Source of the DNA: Branchiostoma floridae
Taxonomy: Eukaryota; Chordata; Leptocardii; Amphioxiformes; Branchiostomatidae
DNA length: 64,000 nucleotides
Assembly: GCF_000003815.2 (NCBI RefSeq)
Contig: NC_049993.1
Location: 3,951,460-4,015,459 of the forward strand
Reading direction: 5' to 3'
Shown here: piece after piece, positions 12,801-26,235 of the stretch
Layout of the letters: every line of letters starts with the position of its first letter
Numbering within the stretch: position 1 is the stretch's first letter
Position numbers and translations under genes: made by a program
Notes under the pieces: model-generated
Databases searched by the model: none
The model's input: only the letters and a program-made list of their open reading frames with translations
Told to the model about the DNA's origin: nothing

Positions 12801-13292
12801 AAAGGTGGGCTTAAATGCAGTAGGATGGGCTTCCTCAGCGGAACCCTTTCTGGGCCCCTAAGGGTATGCATGGGGGTTTGGCCTGTCGTGGAACTGAGCT
12901 AGACAGAATGTCACAGCTCGAGCGATTGTTGAGGGATGGTTGTGTGTTTGTAGGGGGAGGGGTGCAATACAAAAATTAGCATCCATCTTCCGGAAAAGCC
13001 CTAATTATTATCTGGCCAAACACATTGGTGACAAAAACCAAACATAGTTAGGCTAGACCGTGTGTAATTTTTATTTCCTTGCAGATTTTATCATTTTAAC
13101 GTAAATTCTCACTTCCTGTCACTCATATAATTGCAGGAACACATTTGTCAAATAGAAAAGAAAATGAATAATTTGTTATGCCAGACCTTTAAAGACAACA
13201 TTATTTATTTGCATGCAAATCTATTTTCTATTTAGTTTTAATTGATGTATTAATCTTTTTTTTTTTTTAATTTTTGGTCCATTAGTATCGCC
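9853..13292. other. Intergenic; lectin poly(A) signal and simple repeats
   Basis: AATAAATAAAT at 10367-10377 is a plausible poly(A) signal, about 515 bases after the stop. A GAT run lies at 10692-10711. Two diverged copies of a word containing AATGGTTTACCT and GTCGGTACT occur near 10737-10780 and 10881-10916. Elsewhere I see no supported gene; the small open frames here show no domain or splice context. Confidence 0.5.
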
Positions 13293-14715
<1,423 letters not shown>

Positions 14716-17406
14716 AAACACTACATGTTTAGGAGTTTGATTCTAGGACATCTAAGTAAACTCCTTATCCAAACGGATAGCCAGAGTTGTAAATCATTTA
14801 GGTGTAGCAAATGTACAGACTGAATGGGTAAAGTTAGGGAACTGAGGGCAACTCTACAACAGATGTCATATCATGACAAAATCCCCTGGGCTTGAACTTA
14901 CTAATAGACAGAAAACTCCTACAGTCGCCAAACTACCGCCACTGTTTTCGCCTGACGCCATGGAAACACTTGGTAAACACACCGTATACTACCACAAAAT
15001 AGTTGTAATGCAAGTTTTTGCAAATTAAGTAAATAAAAAAAAGATGCCCGGACACCAGTTATTCTAGAGAGACATAGTACTCTAGGAATTTTAATACCAA
15101 TAATGATTTCAAAAATGAGTTTAGAACAATAAGATGGACATGGTTACAATTTGAATTAATATGTCTTATTGTGCAATGATATGGTACTGTTCTATCATAC
15201 TTCACTTACTGTACTACAATCATGTTTTACTACACGAAACAACCCAATTCAGACATTCATTGCAATGGTTGCCTGCAAAGCAGTTCAATTTGTAAATATT
15301 AGATAAACTGCTGATTGCTTTATAGATTAATTAGAGACATTGGTGTGCACAAAAAGGTACAGTAACATACTAGACATTTTCAGAAGAAGAACCGAATGTG
15401 TTATAAAGTAGTTGTCATGAACAATGCATACTTCACCAGCAATTAGTGCAAAGTCAACCGTCTGTCTATTAAAACGAAAATGTAAGTAGATTTCGATGTT
15501 AATTAAGATAGTTAACTCATGGCTTTACAGCACGTTTTTTCGCAAGTTGTGATGAATTTTCAACGATTTAGCAATACACACCGATATGTCAATATGAAAA
15601 AATGTATTGGTGGGAATTTCTAACAATAAACCACATGTAAAACTTTTATGAGGACTAGTTTTAAAAGAACGATGTAGTATTTAAATAATGCTTTTATATA
15701 ACGCATGGCATGATTAAGACATCCAGTAGTAGCCTAAGAGGTTGTTGCCTATCTGTATTATGCTGCATATAGAAAAAAATATGTCATAATCTGAAGTGAA
15801 TACAACACCGCATTTGTCTTATGAACATTTGAGAATAAACCATCTCACAGTTCCATGTGTACATATGCTGTGGTGGTGATTAAGTTCTAAATCTTCTTCT
15901 TCTAGAAACATCAGAACTTAGCAAGTTTTATCTGTTATTAAAAGCTAGGTGGACGAACAATTTTTTTAAACCCAATATTCTTCGTAACCTTGTTTCTTGT
16001 TTGCAAACATAACACTTTTAGCAAGTTATGAGTATGAAAAGTTGAATAGTCTGATGTTGTCTGGTAGAAACGTATTGTGTGAGGTTCGGCCGGACTAACC
16101 TCTCAAAACTCATGACCACAGCATGTTTCAGAACTTGAAATATAAACCCCACTATTTGCAGTACCGTAACAAGCTGCTAGGGGTCCAAAATCTACTCCTT
16201 TCTGGGTCTCATCAAGACCTACCCACATACTAAATATCTATACAGTCCATCTACACGTTCTTGAGTTATGTTGGTCACACAAACATACACACAAACGCTG
16301 CCAAAATATAACCTTCTTGGCGAAGGTAACTACAATACGTTAATAATGGTACCCAACTTATCACTGGGAAAGACCGTGTGCGATAATTTTTTTACACTTC
16401 CCTTGATTGATTCGGCAATATACATAATGGAACCAATTGAATTGAAGTAATATCCGTCTATTGTAGGTAGCCACTGAAATGACTTTCAAACTTTTCATCA
16501 TTTCATCAGAAACTTTTTCCCCAGATAAAAAAAAACATAATTACATGACGTTGACAGCTGTAGTTTGAAAATGAACGTACTATGCATATTCAGGTAACCT
16601 TTATATGAATGACGCAGGTAAAACAGGGAAACATAATCATTCATCAATTTTTTTAGCAAGTCGCTGGTCTCGCATCATTTTCCCCAGGCACCGGTTGAAG
16701 GACGGTAGATCATCCTAGACAACGATTTTTTTGCGTTGTCGCTGTCATACACTTGGAAAGATAGGACATTCAGCAGTCTCCCTATTTCATAGTAGGACAT
16801 GCAGCAAAACGTACAGCTATGATCGTAGTATCCATGACGTGCCAAAAGGCCTCAGCAAAGAAGGTAGAGTAATTTTATTATTTCTCCACTCCTATAGTCT
16901 CATAGAATATTCTTACTTTAGGATATCAAGCCCCATGCAACTAAGGATCACTAAGCCACTAAGTTTCCACAATTACAACTCACCGCGGAACTTTCATAGC
17001 TCTAACATCTGTGCGTAGTTCCCCCTTGAAATAAAACGTATTTTGAGCAGGGAGAGTTAAAATTGATATTGATTTTTAAAATTGATTCTGGAAATCACTT
17101 CTTAAAATATGTAGACCACCAGAGAACCCGGTAGCTAATAAAATCTATGGATCCATAACAAAGCCTAATTATAAAACACTACCAATTAGAATGGTTGACT
17201 TTTAGATTTTAAACTTATCCATTTCTCAATTGAGCCCGAATACCACACATTTTCGAAAAAAAACAGAAAAATGTATTCATATTTGGTATAGAGATTACGT
17301 TATCAATGAGGAGCAAAATGCATTCAGCTGATGATATCTTGTCGTGAATGCTTCCAGAGATGTAGACCGAATATACCCCCTGCAGGTGAGTCATAATAAA
17401 TTGTCG
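14716..17406. other. Intergenic, repeats only
   Basis: No supported gene was found. At 16180-16327 there is a dispersed element ending in the hairpin ACCTTCTTGGCGAAGGT, preceded by CGTTCTTGAGTTATG and ACACAAACATACAC. It has the same layout as elements at 45730-48396 and 53871-54054. At 16365-16560 lies a sequence related to 21110-21345, on the other side of the LRR gene. Confidence 0.5.
16365..16560. repeat. Repeat flanking the LRR gene, left copy
   Basis: It shares GTGTGCGAT, CCTTGATTGA, AAGTAATATCCGTC, CTGAAATGA and ATAATTACATGACGTTG with the stretch at about 21110-21345. The two copies bracket the single-exon LRR gene in the same orientation, with partly different order of blocks. Family unknown. 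Confidence 0.5.
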
Positions 17407-17415
17407 TATAAAAGG
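17407..17415 (+). promoter_or_regulatory. TATA box of the LRR gene
   Basis: TATAAAAGG lies 44 bases upstream of the ATG at 17459, which predicts a transcription start near 17437 and a very short leader. Two ATGs at 17432 and 17436 would fall at or before that start, so they are unlikely to compete. Confidence 0.65.
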
Positions 17416-17458
17416 TTTATATGTAAACAGACATGAATGTTTGTTAGAGAACGCAGCC

Positions 17459-20400
17459 ATGTTGATTTTGCTTCTCTTGGCAGCTGTCTGCTCAGCTTCA
17501 AATAGCCAGAGCTTACCTCCGTGTAGGTTAGCTGCATGGCTAGAGTGTGTGTCTGTCACAGAAAAGCCAGGAATTTCATTCGATGTGAATTCTGGCCCAC
17601 ATATATGTGCCATTTGTGAGGTTCAAGACAAGAGTGTTGCCTCCACAAGTCCTCTCCCTTTCCTTTCTAGGGTCGGATATGTTGCAATAAGAGGATATCC
17701 TTTCCGTGTCCTTTCAGCAACGATCCTGAAACCCCTCAAGCATTTTGAGGTTAACATATTGGCATTGGTAGATGCTAAGATCACTGATGTGGAGAACAAC
17801 ACCTTCGCTGGGTTTTACCGTCTTCAGCAGTTGTCGCTAGATTCTAACGAGCTAACACATGTCAAACAGGGCTGGCTTGTAGGTCTAGAGAATCTCTTGA
17901 CGCTGATTCTGTCCAACAACCACATCAAGAAAATATATCCAGGGAGCTTTGCGAACCTAGCTCGCCTGATCAACCTGAATCTACAGAAGAACCTGTTACA
18001 CGCTGTAGACCCTGGCTGGTTAACTGGACTAACATTTACCAGAGTCATAAACCTGGGGTTTAATAAAATCAGCAGTATTTTCCCAGGATCATTCAAACAC
18101 CTTCCGCTGACCTGGTTAGACCTTAGGTGTAACGATCTGTCGTCATTGGATGGCGATGTAATTTTGGGACAGTCTTCTCCACCAAAACTCCATGTCAGCA
18201 GTGGTATGCTGTCATCTATTCATGATGAAAAGCCACATAGAATGATGTGGAGCCTAAGTAGGTGGGCAGATATGACGAAAGGATTATCATCAGCAACGTT
18301 GGTTGTTAGGGTGCCCAAGTTCCACTTCTGTGTCGAGCAGTACCAAAGCCCTTTGTACGACAGAGCATTCGATAAAGTCTTGTTTCAGTGGAAGTCTGCT
18401 GTCAATCGTAGCACATCATGTAGTAGTTTGGGCCGTACCATCTCCATAGAGGCTCCGGTAGTTGTCTTGGCTACTGACTTTTCTATGGAGGACAAAGTTC
18501 TCCCCAACACGCTTGACCAGTACAGACAGGTTTGGGGATACGATGGGGGTATTTCTGTACCAGTTGGCCCAGTGGGAAGTCCGGCCTTCCGACTGGTTTC
18601 CATGGCTACAGGCAATACGAGTTTTGAAGGCGTCGCCATGTCAGTCATTGACACAAAAGACAGACACAAACCTTCCACTACAGTGTCCGGATGCAGTGAA
18701 AACGATACCAACCATACAAACACCACGCATGGCAATACAGAGAATGTAACCTGCATTTTGCTCACTAAAAATGAACACATCAAGTTGTTCTTCACCGTTG
18801 CCCCGGTCCAATGCCAGCCACACACAACATCAACCAATTACAGAACAAACACTTACCAGACCACGAGCTCGACAAACTACTCTGAGTACACAGAACAAGA
18901 CCACACATCTTTAGAACCTGGAGACAACTCTACACAGCAGATGAGTACCACACCAGGACCAGATGTACCCACAGCAACAGATCATGTTCTCATCTCAGTT
19001 GTTGTCTTGGCAGTGGCCATTCTGGTAGTGTTGGTCCTCCTAGTGTTGGTATGGAAGTTGTACACATCAGGTTTTTGCGCTAAGGACAATAGGGCCAGCA
19101 ACGATGCACACTTTTGGACAATCCCATCTAGCGTTGCCTTCCCCGGCTTGCTGAGGTCGGCTTCCTTCCCTGGCATTTCAAGGAATACCATGTTGGATGA
19201 TGCAGCCTCCTGTAGGTCATTGCCCACTGTCCTTCATTCCATCGAACCTACTTACAGTGAGATTCCTGATGACATAGCAGCTGCTCAGAGGCCTTTGCCT
19301 GGTCTCCTTCACACATATTGGGAGATTCCAGATAACATAGCGGCTGCTCAGAGGCCTTTACCTGGTCTCCCCCACACATACTGGGAGATTCCAGATGCCG
19401 GCATGGTACGGTCAGTTTCTCTCCCTATAGTAAGGTGTATCCACGAGGACACCCGAGGCAGTGCTGCATTACGTAGGTCCTTACCCACGATCTCCCATCA
19501 CCTAGCCAATGCACAGCGTCCTCTGTCTGCCCCATCACACACTTACAGTGAGATACCAGATGATGAGGAGAGCGGACCCGTGCCTTACTATACTGATACT
19601 GCAGATTTTTCACGTCATCATGTTGTCACAAACAGGAGACAGAATCGACGGGCTTGCTCAGATAGCAACACAACGTCCAGCCGACACCTATCTGTAAGAT
19701 TCCTTGCCTCATATGGGTCAAATGAACAGGCTAGAGCCCAGTTAAGCAACATCTACAGAAAGCCTCCAGAGGTCGAGCCCGTAAGAGCCCGTAGACAGCT
19801 GGGGGCAGCTTCTGTGTCCCTGCCTGCTGACCAAGGTTTAGTTACGTACGTCAACGTCACAGATGCTATTCTATCCAGAGGTCAAAATGTCACGGAAGCT
19901 CATTCAGCCTTCCTCACATTGCCTAATGTTGACTGGACTTGGCAGATATTCAGTGAGGGAACACCTTACACACAACGGGATGTGTCCCCTCATGTCGTCA
20001 CACTGCCTAGCACCTACTGGCCATGTGGGATTTCAGGGGAGGGAACCCGTATAACAGGACGTCGCACGTCACTACCTCTCGTCACAGTGCCTAACACTTA
20101 CATGCCATGTGGGATTTCAGGGGAGGGGATCCGTAATACATCGCGGCGCACGTCCCCTCCTCCCGTCACACTGCCTGACACTTATGTGCCATGTGAGATT
20201 TCAGGGGAGGGAACCCGTTTAACAGGACGGCGCACGTCCCTACCTCTCGTCACAGTGGCTAACACCTATGTCCCATGTGAGGTATCAGGGGAGGGAGCCC
20301 GTATAACACCACGGCGTGCGTCCCTTCCTCCCGTCACACTACCTGACACCTACGTGACATGTGAGATTTCAGGGGAGAGAATTCGTGTAGCATCACGGCG

Positions 20401-20668
20401 TGCGTCCCTTCCTGTAGTCACACTGCCTAACACCTCTGTGGCATGTGAGGTTTCATGTGAGAGAACCCATGTAACTCCACATTGTACGTCCCTTTCCACA
20501 CAGCCTAACACCTACTGGCCATGGCATATTCAAGGGCAAAGAACTTATGTAACAGGGTGGCTTACAGTGCCTAACACCTACATGCCATGTGAGATACCTG
20601 GGGAGAGAACCCGAATGACACCCACATTTACATCAGTGGACACATATTGGCCATGGGGTATTCCATAG
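17459..20668 (+). CDS. Single-exon leucine-rich-repeat transmembrane receptor with repeat-built cytoplasmic tail
   Basis: The frame is open from 17441, but the first ATG is 17459, giving 1069 aa. Residues 1-16 (MLILLLLAAVCSA) are a signal peptide. LRRs occupy about residues 90-235, with LSLDSNELTHV and LILSNNHIKKI as clear units. A Cys-containing ectodomain and a Thr/Ser/Asn-rich stalk with many sequons follow. A hydrophobic helix at 510-533 starts VLISVVVLAVAILVVL. The tail of about 535 aa has YSEIPD/YWEIPD motifs at Y599, Y620, Y641 and Y696. From residue 847 it has six exact 28-aa repeats, each with a TY-x-P-C motif and most with RRxSxP, then degenerate copies to the end. No kinase, TIR or death domain is seen. 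Binding partner unknown; a role in recognition or adhesion is inference. Lack of introns and a TATA box fit a compact lancelet receptor family. Confidence 0.88.
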   Translation: MLILLLLAAVCSASNSQSLPPCRLAAWLECVSVTEKPGISFDVNSGPHICAICEVQDKSVASTSPLPFLSRVGYVAIRGYPFRVLSATILKPLKHFEVNILALVDAKITDVENNTFAGFYRLQQLSLDSNELTHVKQGWLVGLENLLTLILSNNHIKKIYPGSFANLARLINLNLQKNLLHAVDPGWLTGLTFTRVINLGFNKISSIFPGSFKHLPLTWLDLRCNDLSSLDGDVILGQSSPPKLHVSSGMLSSIHDEKPHRMMWSLSRWADMTKGLSSATLVVRVPKFHFCVEQYQSPLYDRAFDKVLFQWKSAVNRSTSCSSLGRTISIEAPVVVLATDFSMEDKVLPNTLDQYRQVWGYDGGISVPVGPVGSPAFRLVSMATGNTSFEGVAMSVIDTKDRHKPSTTVSGCSENDTNHTNTTHGNTENVTCILLTKNEHIKLFFTVAPVQCQPHTTSTNYRTNTYQTTSSTNYSEYTEQDHTSLEPGDNSTQQMSTTPGPDVPTATDHVLISVVVLAVAILVVLVLLVLVWKLYTSGFCAKDNRASNDAHFWTIPSSVAFPGLLRSASFPGISRNTMLDDAASCRSLPTVLHSIEPTYSEIPDDIAAAQRPLPGLLHTYWEIPDNIAAAQRPLPGLPHTYWEIPDAGMVRSVSLPIVRCIHEDTRGSAALRRSLPTISHHLANAQRPLSAPSHTYSEIPDDEESGPVPYYTDTADFSRHHVVTNRRQNRRACSDSNTTSSRHLSVRFLASYGSNEQARAQLSNIYRKPPEVEPVRARRQLGAASVSLPADQGLVTYVNVTDAILSRGQNVTEAHSAFLTLPNVDWTWQIFSEGTPYTQRDVSPHVVTLPSTYWPCGISGEGTRITGRRTSLPLVTVPNTYMPCGISGEGIRNTSRRTSPPPVTLPDTYVPCEISGEGTRLTGRRTSLPLVTVANTYVPCEVSGEGARITPRRASLPPVTLPDTYVTCEISGERIRVASRRASLPVVTLPNTSVACEVSCERTHVTPHCTSLSTQPNTYWPWHIQGQRTYVTGWLTVPNTYMPCEIPGERTRMTPTFTSVDTYWPWGIP
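19997..20668 (+). repeat. 84-bp coding tandem repeat of the LRR receptor tail
   Basis: Exact 84-bp periodicity starts at 19997, 20081, 20165, 20249, 20333 and 20417. From 20501 the period breaks and units become shorter, to the stop codon. Each unit encodes a frame such as VTLPxTYxPCEISGEG followed by RRTSLP or RRASLP. The repeats differ by amino-acid changes more than by frame lesions, so the frame is being kept. Confidence 0.9.
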
Positions 20669-23600
20669 GACAATTCCATGGAGAGTATTCCTGGTTAATT
20701 GGTCAATCTGCTCAAGTTATTTTATTCTAATAGGGCGCATGACAAAAACGTATTCCAAATTAGCCACCCTGGCGCCTACCCACTTAGGCCTACGTCACAT
20801 TTCCAACACGCGCACACACACGCACACACACACACACAGACACACACAGACACACACACACACAAACACACACAGACAACATTTGCAACATAATTATATT
20901 CTTCTTGATGAAGTTCAAAACATAAACTGAATATTTCATCCAAACTATGTACTGAGTGATACAGTGTTGGCTTTCAGACGTCTCTTGATTGACAATATAT
21001 ACTGAGAAACACAATGAAACAATTACTGCCCACACGTATGAGGGATATTGAAATGAATTTCAAATCTGTCCCTCCCTATTAAAATGTCAAATTTTCATTA
21101 CTACATCAGAATACTTTGTCACAACATAATTACATGACGTTGGTAATTTTTAACTAGACAGTGTGCGATGAATATTTAGACTTTCCTTGATTGAAACATG
21201 AAGGAAACAAATGAAACAAAGTAATATCCGTCCATGTGAAGTTTGTAACTGAAATGATTTTCGAACCAATTGTACCTACCCTTAATGTTACTTCATATGA
21301 TTGGAAACTTTTTGATACAAATTTCCAACAATATATTTTCAAATGACGATGACAGTTATATTACACGTTCAAACTTTTCTTCCTGCCCATGATGTGTTAT
21401 CAATTTTCAACGTTTATTATTTTTCTTAAGATCATGATGACAAAACATTGGCAATTGCACTATGCTAATAAATAGTAAATTTTTTAGATGAATATTGAGA
21501 CTTCGGATGATTGAAATGACGAATCTAGGAACCAAATTGATACAAAAGCGTCGTAGCGGAAATGAACTTTACCCTTTTGATGATACGATTGATCCAAAAC
21601 TTTTTTTCCTTACACAAATGTCAGACAACATTGTTATGAGACATATTGAAACAAATAAACTTCACCTAACTATCACTTAGAGTTGTAGGGACCTCCGCAA
21701 AGTTTGGTCCGACGGGAATAGACGCATCAACTGCAGTTTCTTAGGACGTGACGTGACGTCACAAACGGGTCGTAATTGCAGGTGACCTGTGGTGGTTACA
21801 TTAGGCAATGTTGATTTGATTAATATGGATGAGATCCGCGCGTGCATCAATTTTCGGCCGTTTCCAAAAATGAAAATAAAAAGTTTTGAACCATACTGTT
21901 AATCGTACAAAGCAGCTGTTGCATTTATATACCGTAAATTCAAATTGCCGAAATTCATACTAATTCATAGAATATCAATTCAAATTCCAACGTCAAAGAA
22001 GATGTGAAAGAACAATAATGAAAATCTAGTGTTTGGTATACCTAACTTAATTTTCCTAATCTTTCTGACTACTTAGATTCCACATTGAATTCATTTTTTT
22101 GCCAAACTTTTTTTCTGTTCACACGCTTGCATCAGTTTTTTGGTTTTCAGAGAATATCATTCATATCAACATGGCCTTACGAGAAAAGAAAAGAGAACCG
22201 ATGTGTACTATTACATCGTGCTGATACTATTAAATTCAAATAACTGAAAAATAGTACATTACCTAACTTTTTATCCCAGAAAAGGTCTGTCATGACCATC
22301 TTAATATGGATGATCTTTACAACATTTTTTCTTAAACATTTATCAATTTAATGAAACTAGCATGCTAATACTTAGTCTATTTTCCCAGATCTTTTAGGAA
22401 GAAAATGTTATAACTAGAACGTTTAACTACAACATGTCCATCATCGTATAACGTGTCGTTAGTAGGTGGCGTCAGTGGCTGATCCAATATTGTCTACCTG
22501 TTGGATAGCAAAGGCAGCCAAGGATTAAATCAGTTTTATTCATTTTATTCATACTGTTAGTGTGTGTTTGTGGGGGGGGGGGTGTGTGTAAAGTATTAAT
22601 CTTGCCTCTTGTTGAATGTTTTATACCAACATGGTTTGTTCAATAAGGAGAAAGTATTTTGCAAACAAAAGCTAACAAAAACAGCGGTATGTATGAACGG
22701 TTTAGTTTGTAGCATTGGGTGAAATGCTTGGTGGTAAAGTATCACTGACGCCCACAGCCTAATTAAATTCCAGTGTTGGTAGAAATGGGTTGAATATGGA
22801 ATATCAATATGTAAAAATGGTAGGTTGGCATGAAACAGCGACAGCCAGTGCATCATCATTATATCACCATATCACATTCAGTCAAAAGGTGGAATAAGTT
22901 TGAGGAATATTTTATAGTTTTACGTAGAGCCAATGTTATGGAATGTTCTTCTTATCTAAAGTAGTGTTTTTTGTCTCATGTTGGTATTATTAGACTAATA
23001 TGGCATGTACATTAAAAAACTACAAACGAAAGCTGACAAAAACGTTGGCATATAGATGGCATATACTTTCTAGCGTTTTGTAAGGTGTTTCGCTGTTAAA
23101 ACAAATATAGATCAATGGCTTATAGCAAGCACATATAAATGTGCATATTAAATATACCCTATTAGTAGTATTACGTGAAGCAGCGGTGAGTCCAATAAGG
23201 AAATAGTGACGAGGAAATAAATAGGAAATTTATTGTGTCCGTTGAGTCAATTTTATCTTCAAATGTAGAATGTTTAACAATAGATTCTTGTTTGGGCCTC
23301 TTGTTGGGATTGTTAGGCAAATGAAAAGTGCCTGTACATTCAAGAGAAACAACTTTGCTACTGAATGCTGAGAAAATAGTATTTGTTAAATATGAATGTA
23401 CTTTCTAGCGTTGCCCGAGCAACGTAATTGAATTCCACTGTTTGTGGCAAACACAATGAAGATGTAAAAAGAGGTAGAGTGTCACAAGACAGTAGAAGTC
23501 AGTCCAATGGAGGATAAGCTTTAGGCATATTGTTTTCGATGAGCCAACTTTATAGAACTATCTTTATATCTAAAAGTTTGTAACATTAACCCAATGAGCT

Positions 23601-25589
23601 GTGACTGTCAGGCCTCAAAACATGGGACCAAAGGATAAAATGTTGAGCGTAAATATCTTCATATGATTGCTGCCCCTACGGCCGATGAGTCTGTGGGACC
23701 GGTGAGGTGAGGTGAGGTAAATCACAGGAACTTGACGAACTCAGAGCTCATAATACGCACGTACTGAAACTATGCATTCAAGTGGCGCACGGGGATCGTA
23801 AGGCTGACAAGATCGCACGGAAAATATAGTCGGGAGCTCAACTAACGGTACAGGTTGGAAGACAATCACATCTTGAAGAAACATTTGGAAGACAGTGTTG
23901 TATACGTCTTCGTCTGCTGTGGAGAAAACCTACCAGTTCTGAACATCACAACAACACTGCTTGGAATGTTCATTATCATTTACATAACTGACGTGGTACT
24001 CTATGATGTGCATATTCATTTTACACTGTATGCGATATACTTTCAACTCTCGAGGACACATGCACCTTGCGACTAGACGATTAAACCCGATGAAGCTTCT
24101 TACTGGTTGCGGCAATGATACAGTTCATCACGGAACCACAGATGTGTACGTCTCGGTCTCGGCTGCCTGGCTGGCCCGTGTGATGTACTGTCACATTACC
24201 AACATATACATTCAAGCATACAAAATGCGTCCGTCACAATTCATAAATCCATCACATTTGACCATGATGTGGTGCGATTCTACTGTACATGGAATTCTAG
24301 ACGAGATATCTGCATCTGTCTGTGGCTCATCATCTTACGTTTGGTACCGCTGTCTGCAAGGAGAATAAACTTTCGTCTTCATCATTAAAGACATCTGGAT
24401 ACCGAAACATCACCGTCGCCTAGCTCGTGGATACTTCATCTCACTTGTTGATATGTCTATAACGTTCGTAGGTCAAATGTGCAAGAAGACTGCAACAGGA
24501 AAACGAACTTTCATCCAGAAACAGTTGAACTGTAATTTCCAACACCAAAATTGGACTCACCCAAATTTTCGACTACACAGCATCAGTCTTTGTCAAGGAA
24601 CGAGCAATCCACTGCTGTCGTGACGTCACGTTATGCAGATGGAACACGTGACTCAGTAAGCAGTGGATCATAGGTTGCAGGAAGTCTATGGCGCAGATGA
24701 ACTTTCAAAATAAGAACTTTCATCTACATTGGCTACTTTAGTCTATATTTGGCAAAATGATTTATACTTGTTATACCGAGGTTCTGACGTCTCACAGCTC
24801 ATGGTCTTTTCCAGCAGAATTAGTTTATCCACCCTTTTTGTCATTGACTGATGACAAAAAAGCTACAAGTCAAAACTTAAAACCTCCATTGAACTGGCAC
24901 CTGCTACATATAGCTGTTGAATATATTATTGATTGATATTGATTATATCAAATGCAGCACAATTTTGCCGTCCTGATGGTACTTGTATCACTTACAACAC
25001 TTATATGTCTAATAGTATTATGGTGGTGACTATCTTTAATTGTGAAATGTTCTGTTTTTAACTCAATGGTATAGAACGCTTCTTATTGTGTGATTATTTT
25101 TTTTACATTTGTGTGGTAATTTGAAGCATATGTTTAAGAAATAATGTAATAAACACAATTCCTCGTGCACTGTACCATGACGTCATTACACCGAGTATCC
25201 ATGAAACAGCATATGACTGTAGCTGTCAACTCGGTAAATAATACCAGTTTACCACCTGAATATCACTTTGTGCACCAGCCTTCGTTAATGCAGAAATAAA
25301 ATACTAGTTAGTCGTACTGCCTTGTTTTGTCTCTTGTTACAATAGTTAATTGTATCTAGTCTGAAGATCTATATAACGTTATTTCATTGTTTTGTTTTTA
25401 TTCAGTCCTGAAATGAAAATTTTGGACCCAGAAAGTCACATTTCACTGTTTTCCAGACGAAGCTGAAAACGACTATTCCAAGTAGAATGGTTGCATGCTA
25501 GAAAAAAATTATTACTTCTTGTTAATGAAAAAAGGCAATTAAAACAGTGAAAACTTTTTTTTTTCAATCTACGATCCATTGTTCTTTGA
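20669..25589. other. Intergenic; CA microsatellite and dispersed repeats
   Basis: A CA-rich microsatellite lies at 20812-20878. The right copy of the LRR-flanking repeat is at about 21110-21345, with a weaker third at 21420-21600. Diverged tandem units lie at about 22600-23580. A GGTGA run is near 23700-23718. Dispersed repeat copy 2 is at 24481-24660. An open frame at 24003-24368 has no recognisable domain or splice partner and is not called. Confidence 0.5.
22600..23580. repeat. Three diverged tandem units of roughly 340 bp
   Basis: Units beginning near 22607, 22975 and 23290 share, in order, words such as CATGTACATT, GCTGACAAAAACG, ACTTTCTAGCGTT, AATTCCAGTGTT-like and CAGTCCAATGGAGG-like. 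Divergence is high, so boundaries are approximate. No coding potential was seen. Confidence 0.4.
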
Positions 25590-26235
25590 AAATGCATTCA
25601 AAGCGATGCTATTTGAATCATCAGGTGAAAAAGAATGCATCACGCACCAAACGAAAAAATACAAAAAGTTTTATTTGCCTACTAGCTTCCTCATGCTCCA
25701 TAAATAAATTCATTATAACTCACATACTTATCACAAAATGAAAAAGAACATCGTTTAACGACCATAAAGCCAACGTCGAGGAGCAAAACACAACCACATT
25801 CACATGCGGTGTTGTTATGGGCCAGATTTGAACTTCGACCCAAAAACAGAGCGCTACAGAATGTCTGCCCAACAAGTCAAGTCAGTGAGTTGGAGGTACG
25901 GATTCCAGAATGTTTATAACACGTTGTGTATGTCGAATTTTTATAGAAACTAATAGGTAGTTATGTGGTAGATTTTGTCATTGAACGAACTTCAAAGAGT
26001 TGTGAGGCTAAGATCACTATATCGTTAAATTGTGGCTAGCGAGGCCGATGCGAATCTTACGAAAAAGTTTTCCCAAAGTTTATCGTATTTTGTTGCCACC
26101 ATTTTGACGAATATCTACTTGTAGCGTCGTTCATATATTCCCTGAAGAATAGAGACCATCTGGAGAGTCATATTTTGTCCGAAAATGTAGTTCTTATCCG
26201 TACAATGGAAATTGTAGTTTTCTGCATGCATGTGT

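Noticed and set aside
20812-20880. Coding frames through the CA repeat
   Set aside because: Simple-sequence translation downstream of the LRR stop codon.
24003-24368. 121-codon plus-strand open frame
   Set aside because: No domain, signal peptide or partner exon; composition looks random.
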